NCBI RefSeq assembly: GCF_006442965.1
Contig: NZ_VFWX01000011.1
Coordinates: 124,001-188,000, forward strand
Direction of reading: 5' to 3'
Origin: Mesorhizobium sp. CU3
Lineage (GTDB): Bacteria > Pseudomonadota > Alphaproteobacteria > Rhizobiales > Rhizobiaceae
DNA length: 64,000 nt
Shown here: positions 16,530 through 24,972 of the stretch, in pieces
Numbering within the stretch: the first letter of the stretch is position 1
Layout: every line of letters begins with the position of its first letter
Translations under genes and position numbers: made by a program
The notes under the pieces: generated by a model
The model's database searches: none
What the model saw: only the letters and a program-made list of their open reading frames with translations
Told to the model about the DNA's origin: nothing

Positions 16530-18449
16530 ATGGCTGGCGAACGGGAGCATATCCGCGAGATCGAGCAGGTCCTGTCCGGCGCCCGGTCGGCCCGGGACAA
16601 TGTGGTGGTGCAGTCCTGGCTGCGCTGCGTCGACACGCATCGGCTCGATCCAGCGCGGCCTACGGAAGCCTACATCGTCCCGGACACCCAGCTGCGCGAG
16701 CACCGCGAGCAGTCCGAACGGCTGATCGCGATCGCCCGCAGCGGGCTGGAGACCTTGTTCAAGCAGGTGGCTGGCCAGAACTATGTGCTGCTTTTAGCCG
16801 ATGCCAAGGGCGTGACCGTCGATTTCCTCGGCGACCCGTCCTTCATGGATCAGTTGCGCGCGGCCGGCCTCTATCTCGGTTCGGAGTGGTCCGAAAGCCG
16901 CACAGGCACCTGCGGCGTCGGCTCCTGCATCGTTACCGGCGAGGCAATGACGATCCACCAGACCGACCATTTCGACACCACCCACACGCCGCTCTCCTGC
17001 ACGGCGGCGCCGATCTTCGACACCAAGGGCGAACTGACTGCCGTTCTGGACATTTCGCTGCTGCGTTCGCCGCAGCCGAAGGTCAGCCAGAACCTCGCCC
17101 TGCATCTGGTGACGGCGTCGGCGCGGCGCATCGAGCTCGCCAATCTCATGGCTCAGATGCGCTCCGACTGGGTATTGCGCTTTTCCCGCTCGCCGGAGTT
17201 CCTCGACGTCGATCCGGAGGCCGCCATCGCGCTCGATGCCTCCGGCCGCATCCTCGGCACCACGCGCGGCGCGGCGCTGCTTCTGGCGCAAGCCGGCGGC
17301 GTCGACTGGAAGTGCCTTTCGCCGATCGGCCAGCCGATCTCGCGCTATTTGGATATCGGCATCGATGACCTGCCGAACCTGACCCGCGGACGCCCCACCG
17401 AGGAACGGCTGGTGTTCGGCCGCAACGGCAGCGCCCTCTTCGCGCATGCGATCGAGCCGCAGCCGTCGAGCGGACGCCGAGCGCCCGTCGAGGTTTTGCC
17501 CAAACCGATCGCCGAGCTTTCCGGCGGCGACCCGGCCATGGCGGCAATGCAGCTCCGAGCCGCCAAGCTGGCCCGCACCACAATCCCGACGCTCATCCAT
17601 GGCGAGACCGGCTCCGGCAAGGAATATCTCGCCCGCGCGCTGCATGACAGCTCCGGGCGCACGGGCCCGTTCGTGGCCATCAATTGCGCGGCGATTCCTG
17701 AGCATCTGATCGAGAGCGAACTGTTCGGGCACGCGGCGGGCGCCTTTACCGGCGCCACGGCCAAGGGGCGCAAAGGACTGATCGAAACCGCCGATGGCGG
17801 CACGCTGTTTCTCGACGAGATCGGCGACATGCCCTATCCGCTGCAGTCGCGCCTGCTGAGGGTGATCGCCGAGCGCGAACTGGTCCCGGTCGGCGGCACA
17901 GCACCCCGGCCCGTCGACATCAAGATCATCTCCGCCTCGCATCACGATCTTCACCATCGGGTTGCCGAGGGCCGTTTCCGTGAGGACCTGTATTACCGGC
18001 TGAACGCCGCCTCGCTGACCTTGCCGGCGCTGCGCGAACGCACCGATTTCGAATGGCTGCTGGAACGGCTGGTCAGCGAACGCGCGCATCGAGCCGGTCG
18101 GCCGGCAAGACTGTCGCCGGCGGCGCGTCTAGCGCTGATCCGCCATGGCTGGCCCGGCAACATCCGCGAACTCGTCAACGCCGTGGATCTGGCGGTTGCG
18201 CTTTGCGACGATGAGACGATCCAGCCAGCCGACCTGCCGGATTTCGCCGCGTCCAGCGCGGCACCTTCTGCGTCGTCCGCCAGCTTTGTCGCGCTTCGCG
18301 CCCCCTCTCCCGAGGAAGAGCGCACCGCCCTGCTCGCCGTGCTGGCTGCCACCGGCTGGAACATTTCCGAGGCTGCGCGGCGCCTCCGCGTCGACCGCAC
18401 CACCGTGCATCGCCGCATGAAACGCCTGCGGCTGGAAGCCCCGAATTAA
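16530..18449 (+). CDS. Sigma-54-dependent transcriptional activator, AcoR type
   Basis: Enhancer-binding protein of 639 residues. Order of domains: N-terminal segment, GAF sensor domain (about 60-200; contains SRTGTCGVGSCIVTGEAM as in AcoR-type regulators), AAA+ domain with Walker A GETGSGKE at about 358-365 and the sigma-54 contact loop GAFTGA at about 404-409, and a Fis-type helix-turn-helix at the C-terminus (WNISEAARRLRVDRTTVHRRMKRL). No receiver domain, so it is ligand-gated rather than phosphorylated. GGAGGA precedes the ATG. The next gene downstream, a flavin monooxygenase, carries a -24/-12 promoter and an inverted repeat, so it is the likely target. It is divergent from ilvBH. Confidence 0.93.
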   Translation: MAGEREHIREIEQVLSGARSARDNVVVQSWLRCVDTHRLDPARPTEAYIVPDTQLREHREQSERLIAIARSGLETLFKQVAGQNYVLLLADAKGVTVDFLGDPSFMDQLRAAGLYLGSEWSESRTGTCGVGSCIVTGEAMTIHQTDHFDTTHTPLSCTAAPIFDTKGELTAVLDISLLRSPQPKVSQNLALHLVTASARRIELANLMAQMRSDWVLRFSRSPEFLDVDPEAAIALDASGRILGTTRGAALLLAQAGGVDWKCLSPIGQPISRYLDIGIDDLPNLTRGRPTEERLVFGRNGSALFAHAIEPQPSSGRRAPVEVLPKPIAELSGGDPAMAAMQLRAAKLARTTIPTLIHGETGSGKEYLARALHDSSGRTGPFVAINCAAIPEHLIESELFGHAAGAFTGATAKGRKGLIETADGGTLFLDEIGDMPYPLQSRLLRVIAERELVPVGGTAPRPVDIKIISASHHDLHHRVAEGRFREDLYYRLNAASLTLPALRERTDFEWLLERLVSERAHRAGRPARLSPAARLALIRHGWPGNIRELVNAVDLAVALCDDETIQPADLPDFAASSAAPSASSASFVALRAPSPEEERTALLAVLAATGWNISEAARRLRVDRTTVHRRMKRLRLEAPN

Positions 18450-18462
18450 ACACAACGCGCCC

Positions 18463-18505
18463 TGGTGTTGCAGGGCTGTGGCGCGCCGTGGCGCATGCAA
18501 CACCA
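18463..18505. promoter_or_regulatory. Perfect inverted repeat, probable upstream activator site
   Basis: TGGTGTTGCA at 18463-18472 and its exact reverse complement TGCAACACCA at 18496-18505, 23 bases apart. It lies 74-116 bases upstream of the -24/-12 promoter, the usual distance for a sigma-54 enhancer site. No T-tract follows, so it is unlikely to be only a terminator of the regulator gene. Confidence 0.65.
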
Positions 18506-18578
18506 ACGCAGCAGGCAAGACGACGGAAGAACGCCCTAACAGATTGTTTTCATTGCAATCGCGAATGAGCGCCACGGT

Positions 18579-18594
18579 TGGCACACTGCTTGCT
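18579..18594 (+). promoter_or_regulatory. Sigma-54 (-24/-12) promoter
   Basis: TGGCACACTGCTTGCT matches the RpoN consensus TGGCAC-N5-TTGCW, with GG and GC at the correct spacing. It ends 33 bases before the start codon of the flavin monooxygenase, and a sigma-54 activator is encoded immediately upstream. Confidence 0.85.
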
Positions 18595-18627
18595 GTTCAT
18601 ACCGGACTCTAGCAATCGGAGGAGAAA

Positions 18628-20436
18628 ATGCTCGAGAGAACACCCACAACCAAGGCGCAGGCGCTGCTCGACAAGTTCGGCAAGGCGCTGGAGGCTGGCG
18701 ACATCGATGCCGCTGCCAATTGCTTTCAGGAAGATTGCTACTGGCGGGATCTCGTCACCTTCACCTGGAACATCAAGACGATGGAGGGCCGCGACCAGAT
18801 CCGCGACATGCTGAAGTCGACGCTGGCCGGCACCAAGCCGTCCGACTGGGCGGTGGCCAAGGGCGAGGAAGCGACCGAGGATGGCGGCATCATCACCGCT
18901 TGGATCACCTTTGAGACCAAGGTGGCGCGTGGCTTTGGCCTCGTGCGTTTCAAGGGCGATCTGATCTGGACGCTGCTGACCACCATTGCCGAGTTGAAGG
19001 GCCACGAGGAGAAAGCCGGCTTCACGCGCCCGCTCGGCGCCAAGCATGGCCACGGCAAGGACCGCAAGACGTGGCGCGAGGAACGCGACGACGAGATCGC
19101 CGAGCTCGGCCATTCCAAACAACCCTATGTTCTGATCATCGGCGGCGGCCAGGGCGGTATCGCGCTCGGCGCCCGGCTGAAGCAGCTCGGCGTGCCGGCC
19201 ATCATCGTCGAGAAGAACGAGCGGCCGGGCGATTCCTGGCGCAAGCGCTACAAGTCGCTCTGCCTGCACGATCCGGTCTGGTACGATCACTTGCCCTATA
19301 TCGACTTCCCGAAGAACTGGCCCGTTTTCGCGCCGAAGGACAAGATCGGCGACTGGTTGGAAATGTACACCAAGGTGATGGAGCTGAATTACTGGTCCTC
19401 CACTTCGGCGAAATCTGCCAAGTATGACGAAAAAACCAAGGAATGGACGGTCGTCGTCGAGCGCGATGGCAAGGAGATCACGCTGAAGCCGAAGCAACTG
19501 GTGCTGGCCACCGGCATGTCGGGCAAGGCAAACTGGCCGAAATACAGGGGCCAGGACGTCTTCAAGGGCGAGCAGCAGCACTCCTCGACCCATCCCGGCC
19601 CCGACAAGTACCGCGGCAAGAAGGTCGTGGTCATCGGCTCCAACAACTCGGCGCACGACATCTGCGCGGCATTGTGGGAAGGCGGCGCCGACATAACGAT
19701 GGTGCAGCGTTCCTCCACCCATATCGTCAAGTCCGACACGCTGATGGATATCGGGCTGGGCGCGCTCTATTCCGAGCAGGCGGTGGAGAACGGCATGACG
19801 ACACGCAAGGCCGACATGATCTTCGCCTCGCTGCCCTACCGCATCCTACACGAATTCCAGATCCCGCTTTACCAGCAGATGAAGGAGCGTGACGCCAAGT
19901 TCTACGAGGATTTGGAAAAAGCCGGCTTCATGCTCGACTGGGGCGATGACGGCTCAGGCTTGTTCATGAAGTATCTGCGCCGGGGCTCCGGCTATTACAT
20001 CGACGTCGGCGCCTGCGACCTCGTCATCGACGGCTCGATCAAGCTCAAGAGCGGACCGGGTGCGGCGGTGGAGGAGCTCACGAAGACCGGTGTCAAATTC
20101 GTCGACGGCACGGAACTGCCGGCCGATCTGGTCATCTACGCCACCGGCTACGGCTCGATGAATGGTTGGGCGGCCGACCTCATCTCGCAGGAGGTGGCCG
20201 ACAAGGTCGGCAAGGTCTGGGGCCTCGGCTCCAACACCACCAAGGATCCCGGTCCCTGGGAAGGCGAGCAGCGCAACATGTGGAAGCCGACGCAGCAGGA
20301 GGCGCTGTGGTTCCACGGCGGCAATCTGCACCAGTCGCGTCACTATTCGCAGTATCTGTCGCTGCAACTGAAGGCCAGGCAGGTTGGTTTGCCTACTCCG
20401 GTCTATGGGCTGCAGGAGGTCCATCACAAAGGCTAG
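18628..20436 (+). CDS. NTF2-like/flavin-containing monooxygenase fusion
   Basis: A 602-residue protein. Residues 1 to about 140 look like an NTF2/SnoaL-like domain (AAANCFQEDCYWRDLVTF, typical cone-fold opening). The rest is an FAD/NADPH monooxygenase of the CzcO/FMO class: first Rossmann motif VLIIGGGQGGIALG, the fingerprint FKGEQQHSSTH (FxGxxxH), second nucleotide site VVVIGSNNSAHD, and the ATG motif VIYATGYGSMNGW. Such enzymes hydroxylate N or S atoms or do Baeyer-Villiger oxidation. GGAGGAG precedes the ATG. The -24/-12 promoter and neighbouring AcoR-type activator suggest induction by the substrate, which I cannot name. Confidence 0.9.
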   Translation: MLERTPTTKAQALLDKFGKALEAGDIDAAANCFQEDCYWRDLVTFTWNIKTMEGRDQIRDMLKSTLAGTKPSDWAVAKGEEATEDGGIITAWITFETKVARGFGLVRFKGDLIWTLLTTIAELKGHEEKAGFTRPLGAKHGHGKDRKTWREERDDEIAELGHSKQPYVLIIGGGQGGIALGARLKQLGVPAIIVEKNERPGDSWRKRYKSLCLHDPVWYDHLPYIDFPKNWPVFAPKDKIGDWLEMYTKVMELNYWSSTSAKSAKYDEKTKEWTVVVERDGKEITLKPKQLVLATGMSGKANWPKYRGQDVFKGEQQHSSTHPGPDKYRGKKVVVIGSNNSAHDICAALWEGGADITMVQRSSTHIVKSDTLMDIGLGALYSEQAVENGMTTRKADMIFASLPYRILHEFQIPLYQQMKERDAKFYEDLEKAGFMLDWGDDGSGLFMKYLRRGSGYYIDVGACDLVIDGSIKLKSGPGAAVEELTKTGVKFVDGTELPADLVIYATGYGSMNGWAADLISQEVADKVGKVWGLGSNTTKDPGPWEGEQRNMWKPTQQEALWFHGGNLHQSRHYSQYLSLQLKARQVGLPTPVYGLQEVHHKG

Positions 20437-20614
20437 TTGCCGCCTGTTTCATGACCACGGCAAGGGCGTTGCTCACGGCGCGCCTTTGCCCGCCGATCAG
20501 AGCTTGAGCCGAAAACGGTCGCGATGAGATGATACTGGCGAAGGAAAGGTGTTCGCTGCATCCATCCGCTCGATGGGCAACCAGACCATTTTGGCCGTCG
20601 AAGTAGAAACACAT
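20393..20614 (-). CDS. Candidate small ORF (73 aa), unrecognised
   Basis: Within the 340-base space between the monooxygenase and the phosphonatase gene there is a minus-strand frame starting MCFYFDGQNGLVAHRADG with an unusually good ribosome site (AAGGAGAAAGCCG before the ATG). It overlaps the last 44 bases of the convergent monooxygenase. I recognise no domain; the second half looks like chance coding. It may be a remnant or a small protein read after the TmpB-like gene. The rest of the gap holds the long-hairpin repeat at 20634-20779. Confidence 0.22.
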   Translation of the reverse strand: MCFYFDGQNGLVAHRADGCSEHLSFASIISSRPFSAQALIGGQRRAVSNALAVVMKQAATSLCDGPPAAHRPE

Positions 20615-20633
20615 CGGCTTTCTCCTTCTTGGC

Positions 20634-20779
20634 TAAGGTGTGTTGAGATTCAGGTCAGGCCGAGCCGAAAACGGTGGTTTTCGAGAACCGGAGCGGAGCG
20701 TACTTAAAGTACGTGAGCACCGGAAGCGCAGGAAACCGGCGTTTGCAGGCCGGCCTGACCTGAATATCAACACACCTTA
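20634..20779. repeat. Long-hairpin intergenic element, copy A
   Basis: The two ends, TAAGGTGTGTTGAGATTC... and ...GAATATCAACACACCTTA, are complementary over about 28 bases with one mismatch, and the inner part (AAACGG/CCGTTT-type segments and a central CGTACTT/AAGTACG) also pairs, so the whole 146 bases fold as one hairpin. It lies between convergent genes and its end covers the TAA stop of the HD-domain gene. Related copies lie at 27001-27140 and 41204-41347. Confidence 0.85.
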
Positions 20780-21367
20780 AGCCGCCTTGTCGGCCGCAAA
20801 CCTTTCCACCACGCGCCGCAGCAGCGGCACGTAGTCGCGAAAGGCGCGCGTCTTCATGTCGGCGACCTTGCCGCCCTCGTCCCAGATGCGCACACGCACC
20901 GCTTCCTCGTGGAACGGATTCCGGCGGAATTCCGCCACCTCGTCGGCGCTCATCGGGCCGCCCTGCAGCGACAGCGTATGCACCGAGGCCGGCGAGAGCT
21001 TGCCGAAATAGGTCGGGTCAGTGGCGCAGAGATAGCGTTTTGCCGAGACGTGAAGCCTGACGCACTCGACGATCACCGGCGGGAAGAATGGCGCCAGCAC
21101 CTCGCCGCCTGCTTCGTCATGATGCTTGTCCTCGACGTCATCAGGCGAATAGGTGCCGAACTCGCTGGTATAGTGGCCGATGTCGTGCAGCAGTGCTGCC
21201 GCCACCAGTTCTTCGGGCGCGCCGTCCTGCTCGGCAAGCCATGCACCCTGCAGCATGTGCTCCGACATGGTGACCGGCTCGCCGAGATAGGACTCCGCGC
21301 CCCGGCGTTCGAAGATGTCGGCGATGAACTCGACGATGTTGGCGCTGTTGAGCTCCTGCGGGTTCAT
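20777..21367 (-). CDS. tmpB: TmpB/PhnZ-like HD-domain mixed-valence diiron phosphonate oxygenase
   Basis: A 196-residue HD-superfamily protein of the phosphonate-degradation HD group. Metal ligands are visible as EHMLQ, LLHDIGH, KHHDEAG and RLHVSAKRYL. Before them is YLGEPVT, with Tyr and Glu three residues apart as in PhnZ/TmpB, where they hold the substrate and free iron site. Such enzymes cleave the C-P bond of a 1-hydroxy-alkylphosphonate with O2. The ATG overlaps the stop of the upstream dioxygenase by 4 bases (ATGA), so the two are translated together. Because the partner is TauD/BBOX-like rather than PhyH-like, TmpB is more likely than PhnZ. Confidence 0.82.
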   Translation of the reverse strand: MNPQELNSANIVEFIADIFERRGAESYLGEPVTMSEHMLQGAWLAEQDGAPEELVAAALLHDIGHYTSEFGTYSPDDVEDKHHDEAGGEVLAPFFPPVIVECVRLHVSAKRYLCATDPTYFGKLSPASVHTLSLQGGPMSADEVAEFRRNPFHEEAVRVRIWDEGGKVADMKTRAFRDYVPLLRRVVERFAADKAA

Positions 21368-22515
21368 TCCGCGGCCTCCTTGAACTGGTGCTCGATCGCC
21401 GCAAGCGTCGACAGCAGCCCGTCCTTGTCGGCGTAGCAACCTTGCAGCCAGCGCTTGCCCGATCCGGAAAACGCCTTGCGGGCATGCATGACGCGCGTGT
21501 TGTCGACGATGAAGGACTGCCCTGCCTCGAGCTTGAAGGTCACCTCGAAGGACGGATCCTCGATCAGTTCGGCGAACCGGCGGTAGGCCGCGTAATATCT
21601 GTCCATCTCGGCGAACGGCACGTCGACCGTCGGCGCCAGCGAGCGGTTGTTGAAGCGGATGCAGATCAGTTCGCCGTCCGGCCCGAGCTCGATCATCGGC
21701 CGCTTGGCCTGCAGCCGCACGCCGGAGGATCCGGCATACTCGAAACGCGCCGGGTAAGAGGACAGCAGCCGGAAACCTTCCGGGTTCTCGGCCTGAAGCG
21801 CTGCCGCCACGGCAAAGCCGTCGACCACGCTGGATTCGCCGCCATCCACCGTGTTCTCGACGCAGGCCAGTATCTGCAGCGTCGGCACCGGATCGCGGTA
21901 TGGGTTGTCGGTATGCGCCTGCAGGCCGAGATTGGTGTAGGCGAGATTGCTTGGATTGACCTCGGCGCGTACGTCGAACCAGCGGCCGTAATTGGTCTCG
22001 CGGATATAACCGAAGAGATCGACGACCTTGCAGAGCGCACCCGACTCCGCCGGCAGCCCGTCCATGACGGCAAAGCCATAGGCCCTCACCGCCGAAAGCC
22101 ATTCGCGCAGGACGTCGCTGTCATGAGCAGCGGCGGCATAGCCGGCACGCGGTACAGAATTCTGCATCGTCGCCCCGGTCCAGCGCCGGATGGCGTCGCC
22201 CGTCCACCCAGCTTTGCGCGACGCATCACGATCGTAAGCGTTGGCAGTCAGCCAGGCTGCCGGAAAACTGACCGTCTTCTGATCCGGCGCAAAGGTGATT
22301 TCGAGATCGCCATCCTTGATCGATGCCGCGCCGATCCGCGTCTCGGCTGGAATGTCGAGGATAGTGATCAGCCGCTGGCCGTTGCCGGCGCTGCGCGTCT
22401 TGTCGTCGAGCGCGTTGTCGCGCAGCCACATGGCATGGAACCTCGAGCGTGCCCCGCCCTTCCAGCCCAGTTCGATCGTTTTTCCTGCGTCGCCTATCAG
22501 CGCGTGGGTCAACAT
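21364..22515 (-). CDS. tmpA: TmpA-like Fe(II)/2-oxoglutarate dioxygenase (gamma-butyrobetaine hydroxylase family)
   Basis: A 383-residue protein with the N-terminal DUF971-like zinc-type domain seen in BBOX enzymes (WKGGARSRFHAMWLRDNALDD) and the TauD/TfdA catalytic core: LQAHTDNPYRDP gives the His-x-Asp pair and NTRVMHARKAF the distal His. Partnered with a TmpB-like HD enzyme. In the known pathway TmpA hydroxylates 2-trimethylaminoethylphosphonate at C1 and TmpB then releases glycine betaine and phosphate. Plain gamma-butyrobetaine hydroxylase is the alternative, but the HD partner argues against it. ATG at 22515 is used; the frame stays open to 22593. Divergent from a LysR-type gene. Confidence 0.8.
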   Translation of the reverse strand: MLTHALIGDAGKTIELGWKGGARSRFHAMWLRDNALDDKTRSAGNGQRLITILDIPAETRIGAASIKDGDLEITFAPDQKTVSFPAAWLTANAYDRDASRKAGWTGDAIRRWTGATMQNSVPRAGYAAAAHDSDVLREWLSAVRAYGFAVMDGLPAESGALCKVVDLFGYIRETNYGRWFDVRAEVNPSNLAYTNLGLQAHTDNPYRDPVPTLQILACVENTVDGGESSVVDGFAVAAALQAENPEGFRLLSSYPARFEYAGSSGVRLQAKRPMIELGPDGELICIRFNNRSLAPTVDVPFAEMDRYYAAYRRFAELIEDPSFEVTFKLEAGQSFIVDNTRVMHARKAFSGSGKRWLQGCYADKDGLLSTLAAIEHQFKEAAE

Positions 22516-22635
22516 GAAGATGTGTTCCTGTCCGCTTCGTCCCGCGGCCCGATCCGCAGGACTATGATTGCATGTTGATCGTGCGACAGGCATAACTCAA
22601 ATTATCATTTTTTGGCCAATGGCTATAAAATTCTA

Positions 22636-23520
22636 ATGTCTGCGAAAACCGTTCCAATGCTCCCTCCGCTCGACTGGCTGCGCAGTTTCGAGGCGGCGGC
22701 GCGGCTGTCCAACTTCACCGCCGCCGCTGCCGAACTCGGCCTGACGCAGGCCGCCGTCAGCCAGCACATCCGCGCCCTGGAAGAGCGGCTGAAGACCCGC
22801 CTGTTCCAGCGCCTGGCGCGCGGCGTCGCGCTGTCGCCGGAAGGTGCGGCCTATCTGCCGCACATCCAGTCGGCATTCGCCACCATCGGCAACAGCACGA
22901 GCGAGCTGTTCGAACCGCGTGCGCTGCAGACCGTGACCATCCGCGTTCCGATCTCCTTTGCCCTGCTGATGCTGGTCCCAGCCCTGCCCGATCTGGCAAC
23001 GGCGCTGCCGCAGATCCAGCTCGATCTGGTCACCATTCACCGGCCGGCCGACTACGATCAGCCGGGCTCGGCGCTCGACATCCGCTTCGGCAACGGCGCC
23101 TTTCCGGGGCGCGAGGCCGACCGGCTGACCGCCGAGCACCTTGTTCCGGTCGCCGCCCCAGCCCTTGCCGGCGATGCCGAATGGATGTCGCGGCCGCTGC
23201 TGCTGGTCGCCGGCGCGCGCGAAATGTGGGCGGAATGGTTCGCCGCCGCCGGGTTGTCCGGACATTCCCGGCGCTCGCACCGCTTCGACAGTTTTGTCGC
23301 CGCCATGGAAGCGGCAAAGGCCGGCGCCGGCGTCCTGCTCGGCTCGCGTCCGCTCATTGACAAAGCGCTTGATGGCGGTGTGCTGGTCAGGCTCGCCGAC
23401 TTCGAGCTTTCCAGCCCATCGGGCCATTTCCTGACCCGTGCGGCATCCTCGCGTCTGACCGCTGCGGAACAGGATGTTCGCCGCTGGCTTCTGTCGCGTG
23501 TTGCCGGTCTTGCCGGGTAA
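22636..23520 (+). CDS. LysR-type transcriptional regulator (GcvA-like)
   Basis: A 294-residue LysR protein: N-terminal winged helix (PPLDWLRSFEAAARLSNFTAAAAELGLTQAAVSQHIRALEERLKTRLFQR) and a periplasmic-binding-like effector domain. The opening LPPLxxLRSFEAAAR is that of the GcvA subgroup. Start at the ATG at 22636; a TTG at 22612 and a second ATG at 22657 are possible. It is divergent from the TmpA/TmpB-like operon across 120 bases, the usual position for a LysR activator of that operon. Confidence 0.9.
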   Translation: MSAKTVPMLPPLDWLRSFEAAARLSNFTAAAAELGLTQAAVSQHIRALEERLKTRLFQRLARGVALSPEGAAYLPHIQSAFATIGNSTSELFEPRALQTVTIRVPISFALLMLVPALPDLATALPQIQLDLVTIHRPADYDQPGSALDIRFGNGAFPGREADRLTAEHLVPVAAPALAGDAEWMSRPLLLVAGAREMWAEWFAAAGLSGHSRRSHRFDSFVAAMEAAKAGAGVLLGSRPLIDKALDGGVLVRLADFELSSPSGHFLTRAASSRLTAAEQDVRRWLLSRVAGLAG

Positions 23521-23525
23521 TGTTG

Positions 23526-24071
23526 CTATCGCCCGGGAGGCCCGATCCGCTTCCAGTAGACCAGCGTGCCGGTCAGCCCGCCATGCGGCTTCAAAGCAAA
23601 GTCCGGGATCTCGCCGGTGAGCGAAAAACCGAGTTTCTCATAGAGGCCGGAAGCGCCCTCCTCGCTCGCCGTGTCCAGCACCAAAAGCGTCTTGCCTTTC
23701 TCGACGGCAAGGGTTTCCGCTGCCCGCATCAATCGGGTCGCGATGCCTTGTCCGCGGCGGTCGAGCCTGGTCATCAGCTTGGCGATCTCGGCGCGATGTG
23801 GCTGGTTGGGCGGATAGTCGAGGAGCAAGGTGACGGTGCCGGCAAGGACATCGCCGTCCCATGCGCCGAGCACGGATCTTTCGCCACGCGCCGCCGCGGC
23901 AAGCGACTTGCGCCAGAAGTCTTTGGCCATATCGGGCGACAGCGGATGCATGAAACTGACCGATCCGCCGGCGGCGACCGTTTCGATCAACAGCTCGGCG
24001 AGGATGGCCGTGGTCGCCGCGTCGCCGGTCAGCGGCCTGATTTCGAGGGCGTCGATAGTGTTGCGTGCCAT
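23526..24071 (-). CDS. GNAT-family N-acetyltransferase
   Basis: A 181-residue acetyl-CoA-dependent transferase. The acetyl-CoA motif is LDRRGQGIATRLMRAAE, followed by the motif B strand LLVLDTASEEGASGLYEKLGF. Acceptor unknown. Convergent with the LysR gene, 5 bases apart, and 20 bases downstream of the small gene at 24092, so it is likely the last gene of the XRE-DUF-GNAT operon. The ATG at 24071 begins MARNTIDALEIRPL. Confidence 0.88.
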   Translation of the reverse strand: MARNTIDALEIRPLTGDAATTAILAELLIETVAAGGSVSFMHPLSPDMAKDFWRKSLAAAARGERSVLGAWDGDVLAGTVTLLLDYPPNQPHRAEIAKLMTRLDRRGQGIATRLMRAAETLAVEKGKTLLVLDTASEEGASGLYEKLGFSLTGEIPDFALKPHGGLTGTLVYWKRIGPPGR

Positions 24072-24091
24072 GGATTGGGTCCGGCTCTCTG

Positions 24092-24400
24092 CTATTCGAA
24101 ATGGCTGATCCGCCGATGGCGCCGCGCCCGGCGGATCTCCGCGACCCGCTCGGCATCTTCCTCGCTGAGATGACGCCCGCGTTCCAGGATCTCGAGCGTG
24201 TATTCTTCGTAAGTGAGACCGAGCCGTTCGGCCCGCTCCAGGCGCATCAGCATGATCGTGTGGCTCGGCGCCTTCCAGGCCTTGTCATGCGCGGCGCGCC
24301 AGGCAAGGAAGAGATAGGCGTCGCCCTTGCCCCAGGGCGGGCCGTCATAGTCCTCGAGCGGCGGCCCGCCATTGTGCGAGCGTTTCGGTCGGCGCGGCAT
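24092..24400 (-). CDS. Conserved hypothetical protein, 102 aa
   Basis: Small charged protein beginning MPRRPKRSHNGGPPLEDYDGPPWG, with a middle segment FLAWRAAHDKAWKAPSHTIMLMRLERAERLGLTYEEYTLEILERGRHL that looks alpha-helical and ends in a basic tail RRARRHRRISHFE. I recognise the look of a family common in rhizobia but no function. The frame is open to 24706, but the region above overlaps the XRE gene in another frame; the ATG at 24400 lies 5 bases after the XRE stop, so the two are probably one operon. Confidence 0.65.
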   Translation of the reverse strand: MPRRPKRSHNGGPPLEDYDGPPWGKGDAYLFLAWRAAHDKAWKAPSHTIMLMRLERAERLGLTYEEYTLEILERGRHLSEEDAERVAEIRRARRHRRISHFE

Positions 24401-24405
24401 CGAGG

Positions 24406-24972
24406 TCAGTCCCTGACCAGCGCCACGAGATAGTCGGCCGCCTTCGGTCCAGGGGCATGGAAGGTGCAGTCCGACGGCGCGCCGAGCGCCAGGCAGTCGC
24501 CGGGCTCCAGCTTGTGAACGACATCGCCCTCGGTGAAGTCGAGGCGGCCGTCGATCAGCCAGATCTGCTGCTTGATGAAGGCATAGGATGCCGCGGGCAA
24601 GCTCACCTTGGCCCCGGCCGGCAGGCTGACCCTGATCAGCTCCAGCGGCATCTGCGAGATCGGCGACAGGTGCCGCCTGATATAGCCGGTCTGGGGGTCC
24701 TGCCACACCGGCTGGTCGGCCTTGCGCAAAAGCCCGCCACCTTGCATTTCAGCCCTGGCGATCAACGTCGACAAAGTCATGCCGAAGGCCGCCGCGATGC
24801 GCACCAGGAGCACGGCGGTTGGACTGGTCATGCCGCGTTCGATCGCGCTCAGCATGGCTTTCGAAACACCGGAGCGCTCGGCAAGCTCGGCAAGCGACCA
24901 GTTCCGCATCGTCCTTTCGGTGTGGATCCGCCTGCCTATGGTCGCAGCTATTTCATTCGATATATCATTCAT
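24406..24972 (-). CDS. XRE-family regulator with C-terminal cupin domain
   Basis: A 188-residue regulator: helix-turn-helix at about residues 10-65 (IHTERTMRNWSLAELAERSGVSKAMLSAIERGMTSPT) and a cupin domain from about 95 (IRVSLPAGAKVSLPA...DGRLDFTEGDVVHKLEPGDCLALGAP). Such proteins usually sense a small ligand in the cupin and often repress their own gene or an adjacent catabolic gene. The ATG at 24972 is chosen; an ATG at 24996 is also open. A perfect 10-base inverted repeat straddles the start codon, suggesting autoregulation. Confidence 0.88.
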   Translation of the reverse strand: MNDISNEIAATIGRRIHTERTMRNWSLAELAERSGVSKAMLSAIERGMTSPTAVLLVRIAAAFGMTLSTLIARAEMQGGGLLRKADQPVWQDPQTGYIRRHLSPISQMPLELIRVSLPAGAKVSLPAASYAFIKQQIWLIDGRLDFTEGDVVHKLEPGDCLALGAPSDCTFHAPGPKAADYLVALVRD

